In this document: piece by piece, positions 8,526 through 16,865 of the stretch
How the letters are laid out: every line of letters starts with the position of its first letter
How positions within the stretch are numbered: position 1 is the first letter of the stretch
Notes under the pieces: model-generated
Database searches by the model: none
Seen by the model: only the letters and a program-made list of their open reading frames with translations
Told to the model about the DNA's origin: nothing
From: Rhizobium sp. P38BS-XIX
GTDB lineage: Bacteria; Pseudomonadota; Alphaproteobacteria; Rhizobiales; Rhizobiaceae
NCBI RefSeq assembly: GCF_012641435.1
Contig: NZ_JABAIJ010000020.1
Location: forward strand, 1-40,536
DNA: 40,536 nucleotides
Direction: 5' to 3'
Made by a program: the position numbers and the translations under genes

Positions 8526-9679
8526 TCACGGCCTTTCTCCTTCGCTCGCTGGATCGTCGCATCAGCATCGCCATCGCGGTCTTGCTTGTCGTGGCGATCT
8601 TTGTACCGCTGTCGAACTTGCTGTTGCCGGAAACGAGTGCGCTGCATGTGCCGACCTATCTGATGTCGCTGTTCGGCAAGTATCTGACCTATGCGCTGCT
8701 GGCGCTGGCGCTCGATCTCGTCTGGGGCTATTGCGGCATTCTCTCGCTTGGCCATGGCGCCTTCTTCGCGCTCGGCGGTTATGCCATGGGCATGTACCTG
8801 ATGCGCCAGATCGGCTCGCGCGGCACCTACGGCAACCCGGTCCTGCCCGACTTCATGGTCTTCCTGAACTGGAAGGATTTGCCATGGTTCTGGTACGGCT
8901 TCGATCATTTCTGGTTCGCCATGCTCATGGTCCTCGTTGCACCCGGCCTGCTTGCCTTCATCTTCGGCTGGTTCGCCTTCCGTTCGCGTGTCAACGGCGT
9001 CTATCTGTCGATCATCACCCAGGCGATGACTTATGCGCTGCTGCTTGCCTTCTTCCGCAACGACATGGGTTTCGGCGGCAATAACGGCCTCACCGATTTC
9101 AAGGATATTCTCGGCTTCAACATCCAGGCCGACGAGACGCGCGCAGTCTTGTTCGCTGTAACTGCAGTGTTCCTCGCAACAGCCTTGATGTTGTCTTCGG
9201 CCATCGTTCGCTCGAAATACGGCAAGGTGCTGATCGGCGTGCGCGATGCCGAAAGCCGGACACGCTTCCTCGGTTATCGCGTCGAACACATGAAGCTGTT
9301 CGTCTTCGTGGTATCGGCGATGATGGCGGGGATCGCGGGTGCGCTCTATGTGCCGCAGATCGGCATTATCAATCCTGGAGAATTCGCGCCCGCCAATTCA
9401 ATCGAAGTCGTCATCTGGACGGCTGTGGGCGGTCGCGCCACGCTGATCGGTCCGATCATCGGCGCGATCCTCGTCAATGGCGGCAAGACCATTTTCACCG
9501 GTGCGTTTCCCGATTTCTGGCTGTTCGCACTAGGCGGCCTGTTCGTGGCCGTTACGCTCTTCCTGCCGCGCGGCATCGTCGGCACGGTCCGTCACTACGC
9601 GGAGAACAGACGGGCGCGAAAAGCCTCGGCAGTGATGGAAAAGACCGGTACCGATCACTCCATTCAGGTTGCGGAGTAG
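8522..9679 (+). CDS. urtC: Urea ABC transporter permease UrtC
   Basis: 385-residue LivM-type inner-membrane permease and partner of UrtB. Hydrophobic segments begin at residue 14 (ISIAIAVLLVVAIFVPLSNL). Family-typical stretches are GYCGILSLGHGAFFALGGYA, NNGLTDFKDILG and GVRDAESRTRFLGYRVEHMK (the ATPase-coupling loop). The length is normal for UrtC. The start codon overlaps the urtB stop, and urtD follows after 5 bases, so this is tightly co-translated within the operon. Confidence 0.95.
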   Translation: MITAFLLRSLDRRISIAIAVLLVVAIFVPLSNLLLPETSALHVPTYLMSLFGKYLTYALLALALDLVWGYCGILSLGHGAFFALGGYAMGMYLMRQIGSRGTYGNPVLPDFMVFLNWKDLPWFWYGFDHFWFAMLMVLVAPGLLAFIFGWFAFRSRVNGVYLSIITQAMTYALLLAFFRNDMGFGGNNGLTDFKDILGFNIQADETRAVLFAVTAVFLATALMLSSAIVRSKYGKVLIGVRDAESRTRFLGYRVEHMKLFVFVVSAMMAGIAGALYVPQIGIINPGEFAPANSIEVVIWTAVGGRATLIGPIIGAILVNGGKTIFTGAFPDFWLFALGGLFVAVTLFLPRGIVGTVRHYAENRRARKASAVMEKTGTDHSIQVAE

Positions 9680-9684
9680 AGATC

Positions 9685-10440
9685 ATGATACCTGACGGCA
9701 AGCCGACAAGCATGCTTTATCTAAACAACGTCTCGGTGTCGTTCGATGGCTTCAAGGCGCTGAACTCCCTGTCGATCGTCATCGCTCCGGGTGAACTGCG
9801 CGCCATCATCGGTCCGAATGGTGCCGGCAAGACGACGATGATGGATATCATCACCGGAAAGACACGCCCGGACGAGGGCGAGGTATTTTTCGACGGCCAG
9901 ATAGATCTGACCAAGAAGGACGAGGCGGATATAGCCCAACTCGGCATCGGCCGGAAATTCCAGAAGCCCACGGTTTTCGAAAGCCATACTGTCTGGGACA
10001 ATCTCGAGCTGGCGCTGAATCGCAGCCGTGGCGTTTTCTCGACGTTGTTTTACCGGCTGACAACTGCGGACCGCCAGCGCATCGAGGAGATTCTCGACAC
10101 GGTGCGGCTGCAGCATCGCAAGCACGAGCTGGCGGCAAACCTCTCGCATGGGCAGAAGCAATGGCTGGAGATCGGCATGCTTCTGGCGCAGGGGCCGAAA
10201 CTGCTTCTGGTCGACGAACCGGTCGCCGGCATGACCGATGCCGAAACGGCCGAGACAGCCATCCTGCTAAAGGAGATTGCCAAGACGCGTTCGGTCGTCG
10301 TCGTCGAGCACGATATGGGCTTTATTCGCGAACTCGGGGTCAAGGTGACGTGCCTTGCGGAAGGGTCGGTGCTGGCGGAGGGATCGATCGATCACGTCAG
10401 CAACGATCCGAAAGTCATCGAGAATTATCTGGGGCGATGA
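9685..10440 (+). CDS. urtD: Urea ABC transporter ATP-binding protein UrtD
   Basis: 251-residue LivG-type ATPase. The Walker A motif is at residues 43-50 (GPNGAGKT). The Q-loop region is GRKFQKPTVF, the signature is LSHGQKQWLEIG, and Walker B is LLLVDEPVAGM followed by the switch His in VVVEHDM. LSHGQ in place of LSGGQ and the RKFQKP segment are typical of UrtD. It works in the cytoplasm as a heterodimer with UrtE to energise UrtBC. A second in-frame ATG at 9712 (MLYLNNVS) matches where many homologues begin; neither has an outstanding ribosome-binding site. Confidence 0.95.
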   Translation: MIPDGKPTSMLYLNNVSVSFDGFKALNSLSIVIAPGELRAIIGPNGAGKTTMMDIITGKTRPDEGEVFFDGQIDLTKKDEADIAQLGIGRKFQKPTVFESHTVWDNLELALNRSRGVFSTLFYRLTTADRQRIEEILDTVRLQHRKHELAANLSHGQKQWLEIGMLLAQGPKLLLVDEPVAGMTDAETAETAILLKEIAKTRSVVVVEHDMGFIRELGVKVTCLAEGSVLAEGSIDHVSNDPKVIENYLGR

Positions 10441-10516
10441 CGATGCAAGGAAGTTCATCACGTCCCATGCATGTTTTTTTGCCAAACGAGAGTTCGACAA
10501 ACCGGGGAGCATCGCG

Positions 10517-11212
10517 ATGCTGGCTGTAGAGAAAGCAAACCTGCATTACGGTGCGGCACAGGCGCTTCGCGGGATATCGCTGACGGCGGAGATGGGAAAG
10601 ATCACCTGCGTCCTGGGGCGCAATGGCGTCGGCAAAAGCTCGCTGCTGCGGGCGGTCACAGGGCAACATCCCTTGAGCGGCGGTACGGTCGCGTTCAATG
10701 ACGTCGCTCTGAACGGCATGGCGCCCTTTGCCCGCGCCAAGCTTGGCATTGGCTACGTTCCGCAGGGCCGCGAGATCTTTCCGCTGCTGACGGTCAAGGA
10801 AAATCTGGAGACGGGTTACGCGCCGGTCGCCCGCAAGGAACGATTTCTGCCGGAGGACATTTTCACACTCTTTCCGGTTTTGAAATCGATGCTGTCGAGG
10901 CGCGGCGGCGATCTTTCCGGCGGTCAGCAACAACAGCTCGCCATTGGCCGTGCCTTGGTCACTCGGCCGAAGATCCTCGTTCTCGATGAGCCGACGGAGG
11001 GCATCCAGCCCTCGATCATCAAGGATATCGGTCGGGCGATCAAATACCTGCGCGATTCCACGGGCATGGCAATTCTTCTCGTCGAACAATATCTCGATTT
11101 CTGCCGAGAGCTGGCCGATTACGTCTACATCATGGATCGGGGCGAAATCGTGCACCAGGGCGAGGCGCAGACGCTGGATACGCCAGAAGCCCGCCGTCAT
11201 CTGACTGTTTGA
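10517..11212 (+). CDS. urtE: Urea ABC transporter ATP-binding protein UrtE
   Basis: 231-residue LivF-type ATPase. Walker A is GRNGVGKS at 34-41, the signature is LSGGQQQQLAIGRAL, Walker B is ILVLDEPTEGIQPS, and the switch His region is replaced by ILLVEQYLDF as usual for LivF/UrtE. The ATG at 10517 is preceded by GGGGAG and gives the normal family length. The frame is open further upstream into the urtD end, but that extension has no similarity. It is the last gene of the urt operon, 76 bases after urtD. No urease structural genes follow within the window. Confidence 0.95.
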   Translation: MLAVEKANLHYGAAQALRGISLTAEMGKITCVLGRNGVGKSSLLRAVTGQHPLSGGTVAFNDVALNGMAPFARAKLGIGYVPQGREIFPLLTVKENLETGYAPVARKERFLPEDIFTLFPVLKSMLSRRGGDLSGGQQQQLAIGRALVTRPKILVLDEPTEGIQPSIIKDIGRAIKYLRDSTGMAILLVEQYLDFCRELADYVYIMDRGEIVHQGEAQTLDTPEARRHLTV

Positions 11213-11284
11213 CAAATTGGTGACATGGTTGACGCCGTGTCATTGCTCAACTCTTGATAAAGTCTCATCTTTCTGGCGTTTTTT

Positions 11285-11299
11285 GCCCTGCTGCAGGGC
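11285..11299. terminator. Hairpin after urtE
   Basis: GCCCTG-CTG-CAGGGC is a perfect 6-bp stem with a 3-base loop. It is flanked by six T residues on the left and TTAAAAA on the right, so the stem may extend imperfectly. It lies 72 bases after the urtE stop and before the PAP2 gene. It lacks a canonical U-tract directly 3' on the plus strand; it is a candidate end of the urt transcript. Confidence 0.4.
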
Positions 11300-11372
11300 T
11301 TAAAAACATGTTGCCAATCCGGCCGTAGTGGGAAATTGTGCGCGGACCCATCGGCTCGAATTGGAGTGAACC

Positions 11373-12749
11373 ATGCGGATTTTGAATTGTGCTGCGATCG
11401 CCTTTAGCCTCAGCCTGACGACCGCAATCGTCCCGGCGATGGCGCAAACAGCCACCAACATCGCGGTCCTGAAGGGACTTTCGCCCTTGTCGGTTCTCGG
11501 CAAGACCCAAAATGGGAAGGCAGCCCTCTCTTCGAATTTCACCGTGACCGGCGGAATTCAGACGGGCGACATACGGCAGCCGACATTGCTGCCTTTTGCT
11601 GAGCAACAGCAGCAGGCGCTGAGAGACGCCTTCATCACCGACGGCAATCTCGCTGAACTCGCTGACGGTCTCGGCACCACGCTCGGAGCCGCCTATGTCG
11701 CAAGGGCGCATTATCAGGACCGGGAGCATTTCACCAGCATATCGCAGGCGGTTGCCGATCTGATCGCCTATACGAACGGCACGACCGGTTCGGATTCCAA
11801 TTCCGGCAAGTATTTCTTCGCCAACGCCACGACGGACGGCAAAACGGCGGTGTCGGCAGAAGCCGCGGATATTCTGAAGCAGAATGGCGGAAGCTCCGAT
11901 GTCTTCGGTGTAAACTATGGTCGTCCGGCCGGGACGGCTGGCGCGGATGCCTACGGCGATTCCCGTCCGTTCCAGACGGAGCCTCAGGTTCTTGCGATCG
12001 TCGGCCGCGACTATTTCGGCGCGCCGGCCAACAACACGGTCTACAATCGCGGACCGGTCATGAACCTGGTCGACAGCCCATCCTTCCCGAGCGGCCACAC
12101 GACCTACGGCTACATGGGATCCATACTGCTGGCGCTTCTCGTGCCGGAACGCTATCCGGAGATGATCACGCGCGCCTCCGAATATGGCAACGACCGCATC
12201 ATCATCGGCGCGCACTACGCCATGGACGTGCTGGGCGGGCGCACGCTTGCGACCTACGATCTGGCGCATCTGCTTGCGAACGATCCGGCCTATGTCGGCC
12301 AGACCGTGAAGGGCGCGCCTGTCATCAAGGATTATCCGGCAGCCTTGGCGGCGGCACGGGCAGACGTGACGGCGGCTCTGAAGAGCAATTGCGGCGCCGA
12401 AATCGCCGTTTGCGCCAAGGATGATACAGGCAGGCTCAGCAATCCGGCCATGAATCAGGCGGCCTATGACGTGACGCAGACCTATGGCCTGCCGGTCGTC
12501 TACCCCAAGAATTTCGGCGTGAAGGAAGACGTCAACAAGCTGGCGCCGGAAGCGGGCCACCTTCTGACCGCCGCCTTCCCATCCTTAAGCCTTGAAGAGG
12601 CCAATCAGATCCTGACCGAGACCGAAGGTCCGGGCGGCGGCTTCCTCGACGACGGCTCGTCGTTCGGCGTCTACTCGCGTCTCAATCTTCAGGCCGCATC
12701 GCAGATGGCGATGGATCTTTCTGCACAAAAGGCCGCGCAGACAAAATAA
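11373..12749 (+). CDS. Exported PAP2-family acid phosphatase
   Basis: 458 residues with a Sec signal peptide (about 1-24, cleavage near AMA/QT), so periplasmic or secreted. PAP2/class A acid-phosphatase motifs are present: SPSFPSGHTTYGY (motif 2, catalytic His), then RIIIGAHYAMD (motif 3, R-x5-H-x3-D). Motif 1 (KX6RP) appears only as DSRPFQ, with no Lys at the expected place. The chain is longer than the common form of about 250 residues, with a C-terminal domain of about 150 residues beyond motif 3. The substrate is probably a phosphomonoester or lipid phosphate. Ribosome-binding site GGAGTGA. It is monocistronic: a hairpin precedes it and a strong terminator follows. Confidence 0.88.
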   Translation: MRILNCAAIAFSLSLTTAIVPAMAQTATNIAVLKGLSPLSVLGKTQNGKAALSSNFTVTGGIQTGDIRQPTLLPFAEQQQQALRDAFITDGNLAELADGLGTTLGAAYVARAHYQDREHFTSISQAVADLIAYTNGTTGSDSNSGKYFFANATTDGKTAVSAEAADILKQNGGSSDVFGVNYGRPAGTAGADAYGDSRPFQTEPQVLAIVGRDYFGAPANNTVYNRGPVMNLVDSPSFPSGHTTYGYMGSILLALLVPERYPEMITRASEYGNDRIIIGAHYAMDVLGGRTLATYDLAHLLANDPAYVGQTVKGAPVIKDYPAALAAARADVTAALKSNCGAEIAVCAKDDTGRLSNPAMNQAAYDVTQTYGLPVVYPKNFGVKEDVNKLAPEAGHLLTAAFPSLSLEEANQILTETEGPGGGFLDDGSSFGVYSRLNLQAASQMAMDLSAQKAAQTK

Positions 12750-12761
12750 TATCCGCCCATT

Positions 12762-12796
12762 CACGCGTCGGCCGGCACCCGGTCTGCCGACGCGTG
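12762..12796. terminator. Bidirectional terminator hairpin between PAP2 and HTHP genes
   Basis: An 11-bp perfect inverted repeat (CACGCGTCGGC / GCCGACGCGTG) with a 13-base GC-rich loop sits exactly between the convergent PAP2 (stop at 12749) and HTHP (stop at 12814) genes. The position and stability argue for a shared transcription stop, although U-tracts are weak. Confidence 0.7.
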
Positions 12797-12813
12797 ATCA
12801 CCCCTTCCTGCCT

Positions 12814-13068
12814 TTAGGCATCGAGCCTATCGGCGCTTGCCCAATAATGATTGGCAGCTGCGATCGTGGAAAATTCCGTCGCAACCACCTGGCCGATCTG
12901 GATCAGCATCGCCGCATCCTTCTCGTAGATTTCGCGTAGTGTCTTTCTGATGGAATCGTCCGGCTGCGTGGTCTTGATGACAAGCCGGGCCATCTTGATG
13001 GCCAGTTGCCGCCCGTCTTCGGGTGTTGCGGTGATCAGGCTGTTGTTCGGGATAAGAGACGTATTCAT
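12814..13068 (-). CDS. Hexameric tyrosine-coordinated heme protein (HTHP)
   Basis: An 84-residue small protein. Its sequence matches my recollection of the HTHP family almost throughout: LITATPEDG, KMARLVIKTTQPD, TLREIYEKDA, VVATEFSTIAAANHYW. HTHP forms hexamers binding one heme per subunit through a Tyr axial ligand, here predicted as Tyr48 in REIYEKD. Purified family members show peroxidase/catalase-like activity, but their physiological role is unsettled. There is no signal peptide. It lies 125 bases downstream of the SOD-like exported protein on the same strand, probably one operon, and ends at a strong hairpin. It has been seen as a hypothetical gene in many annotations; the family call rests on remembered sequence, not a search. 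Confidence 0.85.
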   Translation of the reverse strand: MNTSLIPNNSLITATPEDGRQLAIKMARLVIKTTQPDDSIRKTLREIYEKDAAMLIQIGQVVATEFSTIAAANHYWASADRLDA

Positions 13069-13193
13069 GGTCGATGCTCCGGAAGTGAAAGCCGCTCACT
13101 GATACTGGCCGCCATGGGCGCGTGATCAGACGAGGCGTGGAAAAGCGTCCGCGAGCGGTCGGTTTGTTTCGACTGCTCGCTTTCGATGATCGT

Positions 13194-13835
13194 TCAGTCG
13201 GCCACTTTCTCGATCTTGCCGCAGGCGATCGGAAGGGTGACATGCGAGGGGATGGTTCCGAGCGAGCCAACGCTTGGAGGCAGAGCGTGACCCTCCGGGA
13301 CGCCGTGAACCATGATGACGCGCTTATCGAGATCGATTGATCCACCCTTGTAGACCTCGCCAAATTTCTCCTGAAGCGCCTTCAGCGGCACCACCTTCGT
13401 ATATTCATAGGCTCCTGTGGCGTCGGCATGCGGATAGGTATGGGTCGGAATATTCATTTCTTCCGGCTTGTCGTTGAAGGGCACCATCGTCGTGCCGGAA
13501 ACGGGCTCGGTTTCGCCGAGATCCAGGTATCCGTCCTTGTTCTTGTCCAGATCCGGCGTCACACAGGTGGCATTCTGGCCGCCGGGGAAGCCATGAAAGT
13601 GCTCCCAATGTTCTATGTCAGCGGGAACGCCGGTCATCTTGATATGGATTTCGAGATCGTTTCCAACGACTTTGAAGGTTGCGTCGCCTTGTGCTGATGT
13701 TCCGATCTTACCGGTGTTGAGCGATGTAAGATGCGCCTTGTAGCTTTCTGCGTTGGCGGCCACCGCAGTAAACATCAAAGCGGTTGCTGCCGAGATTGCG
13801 GTGGCTGACCGCAAGACGTGCTGACAGATCTTCAT
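13194..13835 (-). CDS. Exported Cu/Zn superoxide dismutase-like protein with EF-hand loop
   Basis: 213 residues from the ATG at 13835 (MKICQH). The longer frame to 13994 adds 53 non-conserved residues ahead of a clear signal peptide (cleavage near ANA/ES, residue 29). The layout mirrors Cu/Zn SOD: a strand then HFHGF (His79 and His81, like the SOD H-x-H copper pair), a Cys ten residues on (Cys91), His132/His136, a RVIMVHG strand (His177, like the late copper His), and a C-terminal IACGKI resembling the SOD disulfide Cys segment. Where SOD has its zinc loop there is a textbook EF-hand loop, residues 97-108 (DKNKDGYLDLGE). The SOD active-site Arg three residues before the last Cys is Pro. It is probably a periplasmic copper/calcium protein, diverged from true SOD. 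Likely co-transcribed with HTHP. Confidence 0.75.
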   Translation of the reverse strand: MKICQHVLRSATAISAATALMFTAVAANAESYKAHLTSLNTGKIGTSAQGDATFKVVGNDLEIHIKMTGVPADIEHWEHFHGFPGGQNATCVTPDLDKNKDGYLDLGETEPVSGTTMVPFNDKPEEMNIPTHTYPHADATGAYEYTKVVPLKALQEKFGEVYKGGSIDLDKRVIMVHGVPEGHALPPSVGSLGTIPSHVTLPIACGKIEKVAD

Positions 13836-14001
13836 TTTCGATTTCCCTTCTCCATTCGGGCCAGTTCGTCGATTCCGCGCCGGCAAGCATCCTTCAAGGC
13901 AGGTGATCACCGTCGCGCGGACTGTCCAATCGATCCCCTTTTGGATCGGCCTTGCCGCTGGCTCGTTTCGGGCTTGGCAAGCGGGAGGTATCATTTAACA
14001 T

Positions 14002-14031
14002 CATTAATGACAATAAAAATTGTTATTAATG
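14002..14031. promoter_or_regulatory. 13-bp inverted repeat operator candidate in the divergent promoter
   Basis: CATTAATGACAAT - AAAA - ATTGTTATTAATG is an inverted repeat with one mismatch per 13-bp arm. It is embedded in an AT-rich stretch of the 260-base region between the SOD-like gene and the HTH regulator. It is the most symmetric element in the region and a natural binding site for the adjacent dimeric regulator, controlling both directions. Binding is inferred. Confidence 0.65.
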
Positions 14032-14095
14032 TTTTTTGTTGATGCTTAGCTCGATCTGCGATATCCAGCCGTGTCCAGAAAGATTTTGGTGAGCA

Positions 14096-14707
14096 GTGAC
14101 GACGAAGAATGAAATCTTGAGCTTGCTGCGGCGAAACCCGCTGACAATCTCTCAACTGTGCGAGCAGCTTGGCGTGACGCGCAACGCCGTCAACGTGCAG
14201 GTCAAGCAACTGGAGGCGGAAGGGCTCATTCGCCAAAGCAAGCTTCGGCAATATAGCGGCCTGGGCAAGCCGGCCGTTTTCTACGAAACCTCTCCGGGCA
14301 CGGAGGATATCGCATCGGGTGGATACCGCGTCATCCTGCTCAGCCTGCTGAAGACGCTCGCCAATCGAACGGATGCATCCGATCTTGGCGATGCTCTTGA
14401 CGAGGCCGGCCGTCAGCTTGCCCGCGATGCCGGATTGGCCAAGCCGGTCGATTTCGAAAGCGGGCTGAAGGCCGCCATGGCGGCGGCGGATGCGCTCGGG
14501 GCCAGCACGGAAGCCATTGTCCAGTCCGATGGAGTCCTGGTGCGCAATTACAGCTGCCCGCTCGGAAGCGCCGTTCGAGAAGAAAAATGTGTCTGTCGCG
14601 CGCTTGCAGCCTTCTTCTCGGAAGCCACGGGTCTTCCGGCAACCGAGCAGTGTCTGCGCGATGATCGCTTGATTTGCCAGTACCTCATCAAGCAATCCGC
14701 GGGCTAG
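14096..14707 (+). CDS. HTH transcriptional regulator with C-terminal Cys cluster (SufR-like, probable Fe-S sensor)
   Basis: 203 residues from a GTG start. A winged helix occupies about 1-65 (ILSLLRRNPLTISQLCEQLG, TRNAVNVQVKQLEAEGLI). The C-terminal half carries five Cys: Cys154 (NYSCPLG), Cys165 and Cys167 (EEKCVCRAL), Cys186 (TEQC) and Cys194 (LICQYL). This layout resembles SufR-type repressors, which ligate a [4Fe-4S] cluster through such residues and lose DNA binding when it is damaged. It is divergent from the SOD-like/HTHP genes and upstream of DoxX, with an inverted repeat in the shared promoter. It therefore probably regulates the whole module in response to oxidants, NO or iron. The cluster and signal are inferred. 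Confidence 0.85.
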   Translation: MTTKNEILSLLRRNPLTISQLCEQLGVTRNAVNVQVKQLEAEGLIRQSKLRQYSGLGKPAVFYETSPGTEDIASGGYRVILLSLLKTLANRTDASDLGDALDEAGRQLARDAGLAKPVDFESGLKAAMAAADALGASTEAIVQSDGVLVRNYSCPLGSAVREEKCVCRALAAFFSEATGLPATEQCLRDDRLICQYLIKQSAG

Positions 14708-14860
14708 ATGTCTACAAAGCCGGATTGCCGGTGAGATCAGCGTCGATTGAGGCGTTGCGTTATTGCGACCGTCGTCTCAAGAAAAATTTCTAATCGGTGT
14801 CGGAATCCTCTTTTTCCGTCCGTCCTTGGAGCATCAACCGCTTCAATCTGGAGGGATACC

Positions 14861-15283
14861 GTGGAAAACGCTCAAACGACCTGGCAGACCGCCGCCATTC
14901 TCATTGCTCGCCTGATCTTCGCCGCCGTCTTTTTGATGGCCGTCTCATTCAAATTCATGGATATGGGTGGAACCGCAGGCTATATCGCTGCGGCCGGCTT
15001 TCCGTTCCCGTTGTTTCTGGCCTGGTGTGCGGCCATCCTCGAAACACTTTTGGTCGTCGCTTTTCTGAGCGGCGCATTCTTCACGCCGGCGGCGTTGATC
15101 GCAGCCGTCTATGTCGTCTTTCTCGGATTTTCATTCCATGGTCCCAGCCGTTGGGCTGCGAACCAGGCTGAGTTCGGCTTTTTCGTCGATCATTTCACCT
15201 TCCTCGCCGGCCTGTTCTTCGCCGCCGTGCATGGACCGGGCAGCGTGCTTGCCGTCAGGATGGGGTGGCCGGCAAGAGCATGA
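14861..15283 (+). CDS. DoxX-family membrane protein
   Basis: 140 residues from a GTG at 14861, chosen because GGAGGG lies just upstream and the preceding 38 residues of the open frame are non-conserved. Four hydrophobic segments are visible: AAILIARLIFAAVFLMAV, FPLFLAWCAAILETLLVVAF, AALIAAVYVVFLGF and FTFLAGLFFAAVHG. The region GGTAGYIAAAGFPFP is typical of DoxX proteins. Relatives take part in thiosulfate:quinone oxidation or membrane redox homeostasis, with SOD partners reported in mycobacteria. It lies 153 bases after the Cys-cluster regulator, same strand. The pairing of a DoxX with an SOD-like protein in one module supports a membrane-linked oxidant defence role (inference). Confidence 0.88.
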   Translation: MENAQTTWQTAAILIARLIFAAVFLMAVSFKFMDMGGTAGYIAAAGFPFPLFLAWCAAILETLLVVAFLSGAFFTPAALIAAVYVVFLGFSFHGPSRWAANQAEFGFFVDHFTFLAGLFFAAVHGPGSVLAVRMGWPARA

Positions 15284-15302
15284 GTGCATGATCTCGCGCT
15301 TG

Positions 15303-16865
15303 TCATTGCGCAGGTGGGACGAACCATGCATAGCCGAAATGATACCGATCCGCCTTTCGCCCGTAATAATAGGGAAGCGCGACATCGTTTTGTGAAGGCA
15401 GGACGACGGAGGCCCCGTACTTCGTCGTCAGCCAATCCTGCAGCGTGTGCGGCATGGTCGACTGATGACCGTCACGCTCGTTCCAGACCAGTAGAACAGG
15501 CCCGTTTCCGATCGCTTCTCGCGTCAGGTCCGATTTGGGATACTCTGTGGATATGACTGTCGTGTGTGGCATGTTCACACGGATATTGCCGGCTTTCAGC
15601 CACGTCGTGGTTACCACTGCCCTCGGCAGTTTGCCTTCCTCGGGGATCACCTTGTTGATGAAACTCGCATAGGGCGTGTTCAGATGTTCATAAGAATTGA
15701 ATACGCGCGGAAGCATGACACCTGCGGCAATGATGATCGGTAGTGCAATCATCATCGCGAATGTGAGGGTGAAGAATTTCCTCACCTCTTCCGGCTTTGC
15801 GTCGCCCGCAGCTTCAAGCTTCAGACAGAAGTAGAGAGGCACCAGGAACAACAGGGGAAGCAACCAGCGATCACGGAACTCCGTTAAGGTTGCAAACACC
15901 ATCAGGATCAGCAGGATCGCGACCGTACTCAAGAAGATCCTTGAAAAGAAGTCGCTCCATTGGCTTTTTGCACGCATCGCCCGGAGGAAAGACTGGCGGA
16001 AAAACAGCAGGAATATCACCGTGGTCGGGGCAATGATGACGACGGATGTCGTGATCAGCTCGATCAGACCATGGCCGATATCGGAAAGCTTGCTGCCTTG
16101 ATCCTGCTCCGACATAGTTTTGACGGTCGTGGTCAGAACGAGATCCATATTGGATATCATCCACAGCGCGTGCGGCAGGAAAACGAGTGCTGCAACTGAA
16201 AGTGTCAGAAGGAAGCGCCAGTTCGCCACTCTCTTGAACCCGCCGGGCTGGCACAGAATTGCGACCAGGACACTGACGATGATGAGGGAGAAATTATACT
16301 TGGTGAGCATGCCCAGCCCAGCCCACAAGCCGATCATCGCATAGGACGAGATCGTCGGATTGCGAACCGTCTTCACCACGAAGTAGATGAACAAGGTAAT
16401 CGTGAGCAACGTGCCGACCGTGTGGGTCAGGTCGCGTTGCGCTTGCCAGAACATCTGCGGCATGGTCAGCAGCGACAAGGTCGCGAGAGCCGCTAATCTG
16501 CGGTCAACCAGGAGCTGCCGCGCCAACTTATGATAGGCAAGATAGACAAGGAAAAGCAGTGCGTTCTTGAGTATGACCAGCGATGCGATGCTGGTGCCGA
16601 AGATCTCGAACACGCCGTATTGCAGCCAGTTGTAAAGCGGCGGCTGAGCGTCATATCCCCAGGCCAGCCATTGCCCAACCAGAAATTGCTGCGCTTCGTC
16701 AATGCGTACGGAATTCGAAATGAGTATGCGAATGGTCGCTTGTACGATGAAGTAGACGGCGAGGATCCAGGGCACCCATTTGTAGTCGGAGAAGACACCC
16801 ATGCTGGGCGTCCCTTTGATCCGATTGAAGGTGTGCGAAAAACCGCTATGTGGAAAAGGCGTCAT
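15303..16865 (-). CDS. GT39-type membrane glycosyltransferase
   Basis: 520-residue GT-C fold enzyme with about 10-12 hydrophobic segments. An acidic pair in the first loop (SVRIDEAQQFLVGQWLAWG) precedes PPLYNWL, the arrangement of PMT/ArnT-like transferases that use polyprenyl-phosphate sugars. A soluble C-terminal periplasmic region of about 130 residues follows. It probably glycosylates lipid A, a polysaccharide or a lipid carrier; the acceptor cannot be told. An alternative start at 16802 (MGVFSDYKW) has a better ribosome-binding site (AAAGGGA) and removes 21 residues. It is monocistronic, converging on DoxX with only 19 bases between stops. Confidence 0.88.
   Translation of the reverse strand: MTPFPHSGFSHTFNRIKGTPSMGVFSDYKWVPWILAVYFIVQATIRILISNSVRIDEAQQFLVGQWLAWGYDAQPPLYNWLQYGVFEIFGTSIASLVILKNALLFLVYLAYHKLARQLLVDRRLAALATLSLLTMPQMFWQAQRDLTHTVGTLLTITLFIYFVVKTVRNPTISSYAMIGLWAGLGMLTKYNFSLIIVSVLVAILCQPGGFKRVANWRFLLTLSVAALVFLPHALWMISNMDLVLTTTVKTMSEQDQGSKLSDIGHGLIELITTSVVIIAPTTVIFLLFFRQSFLRAMRAKSQWSDFFSRIFLSTVAILLILMVFATLTEFRDRWLLPLLFLVPLYFCLKLEAAGDAKPEEVRKFFTLTFAMMIALPIIIAAGVMLPRVFNSYEHLNTPYASFINKVIPEEGKLPRAVVTTTWLKAGNIRVNMPHTTVISTEYPKSDLTREAIGNGPVLLVWNERDGHQSTMPHTLQDWLTTKYGASVVLPSQNDVALPYYYGRKADRYHFGYAWFVPPAQ

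Noticed and set aside
11265..12560. A 431-codon minus-strand frame across PAP2
   Set aside because: Antisense shadow: the plus strand carries a signal peptide and two PAP2 motifs, while the minus frame shows none.
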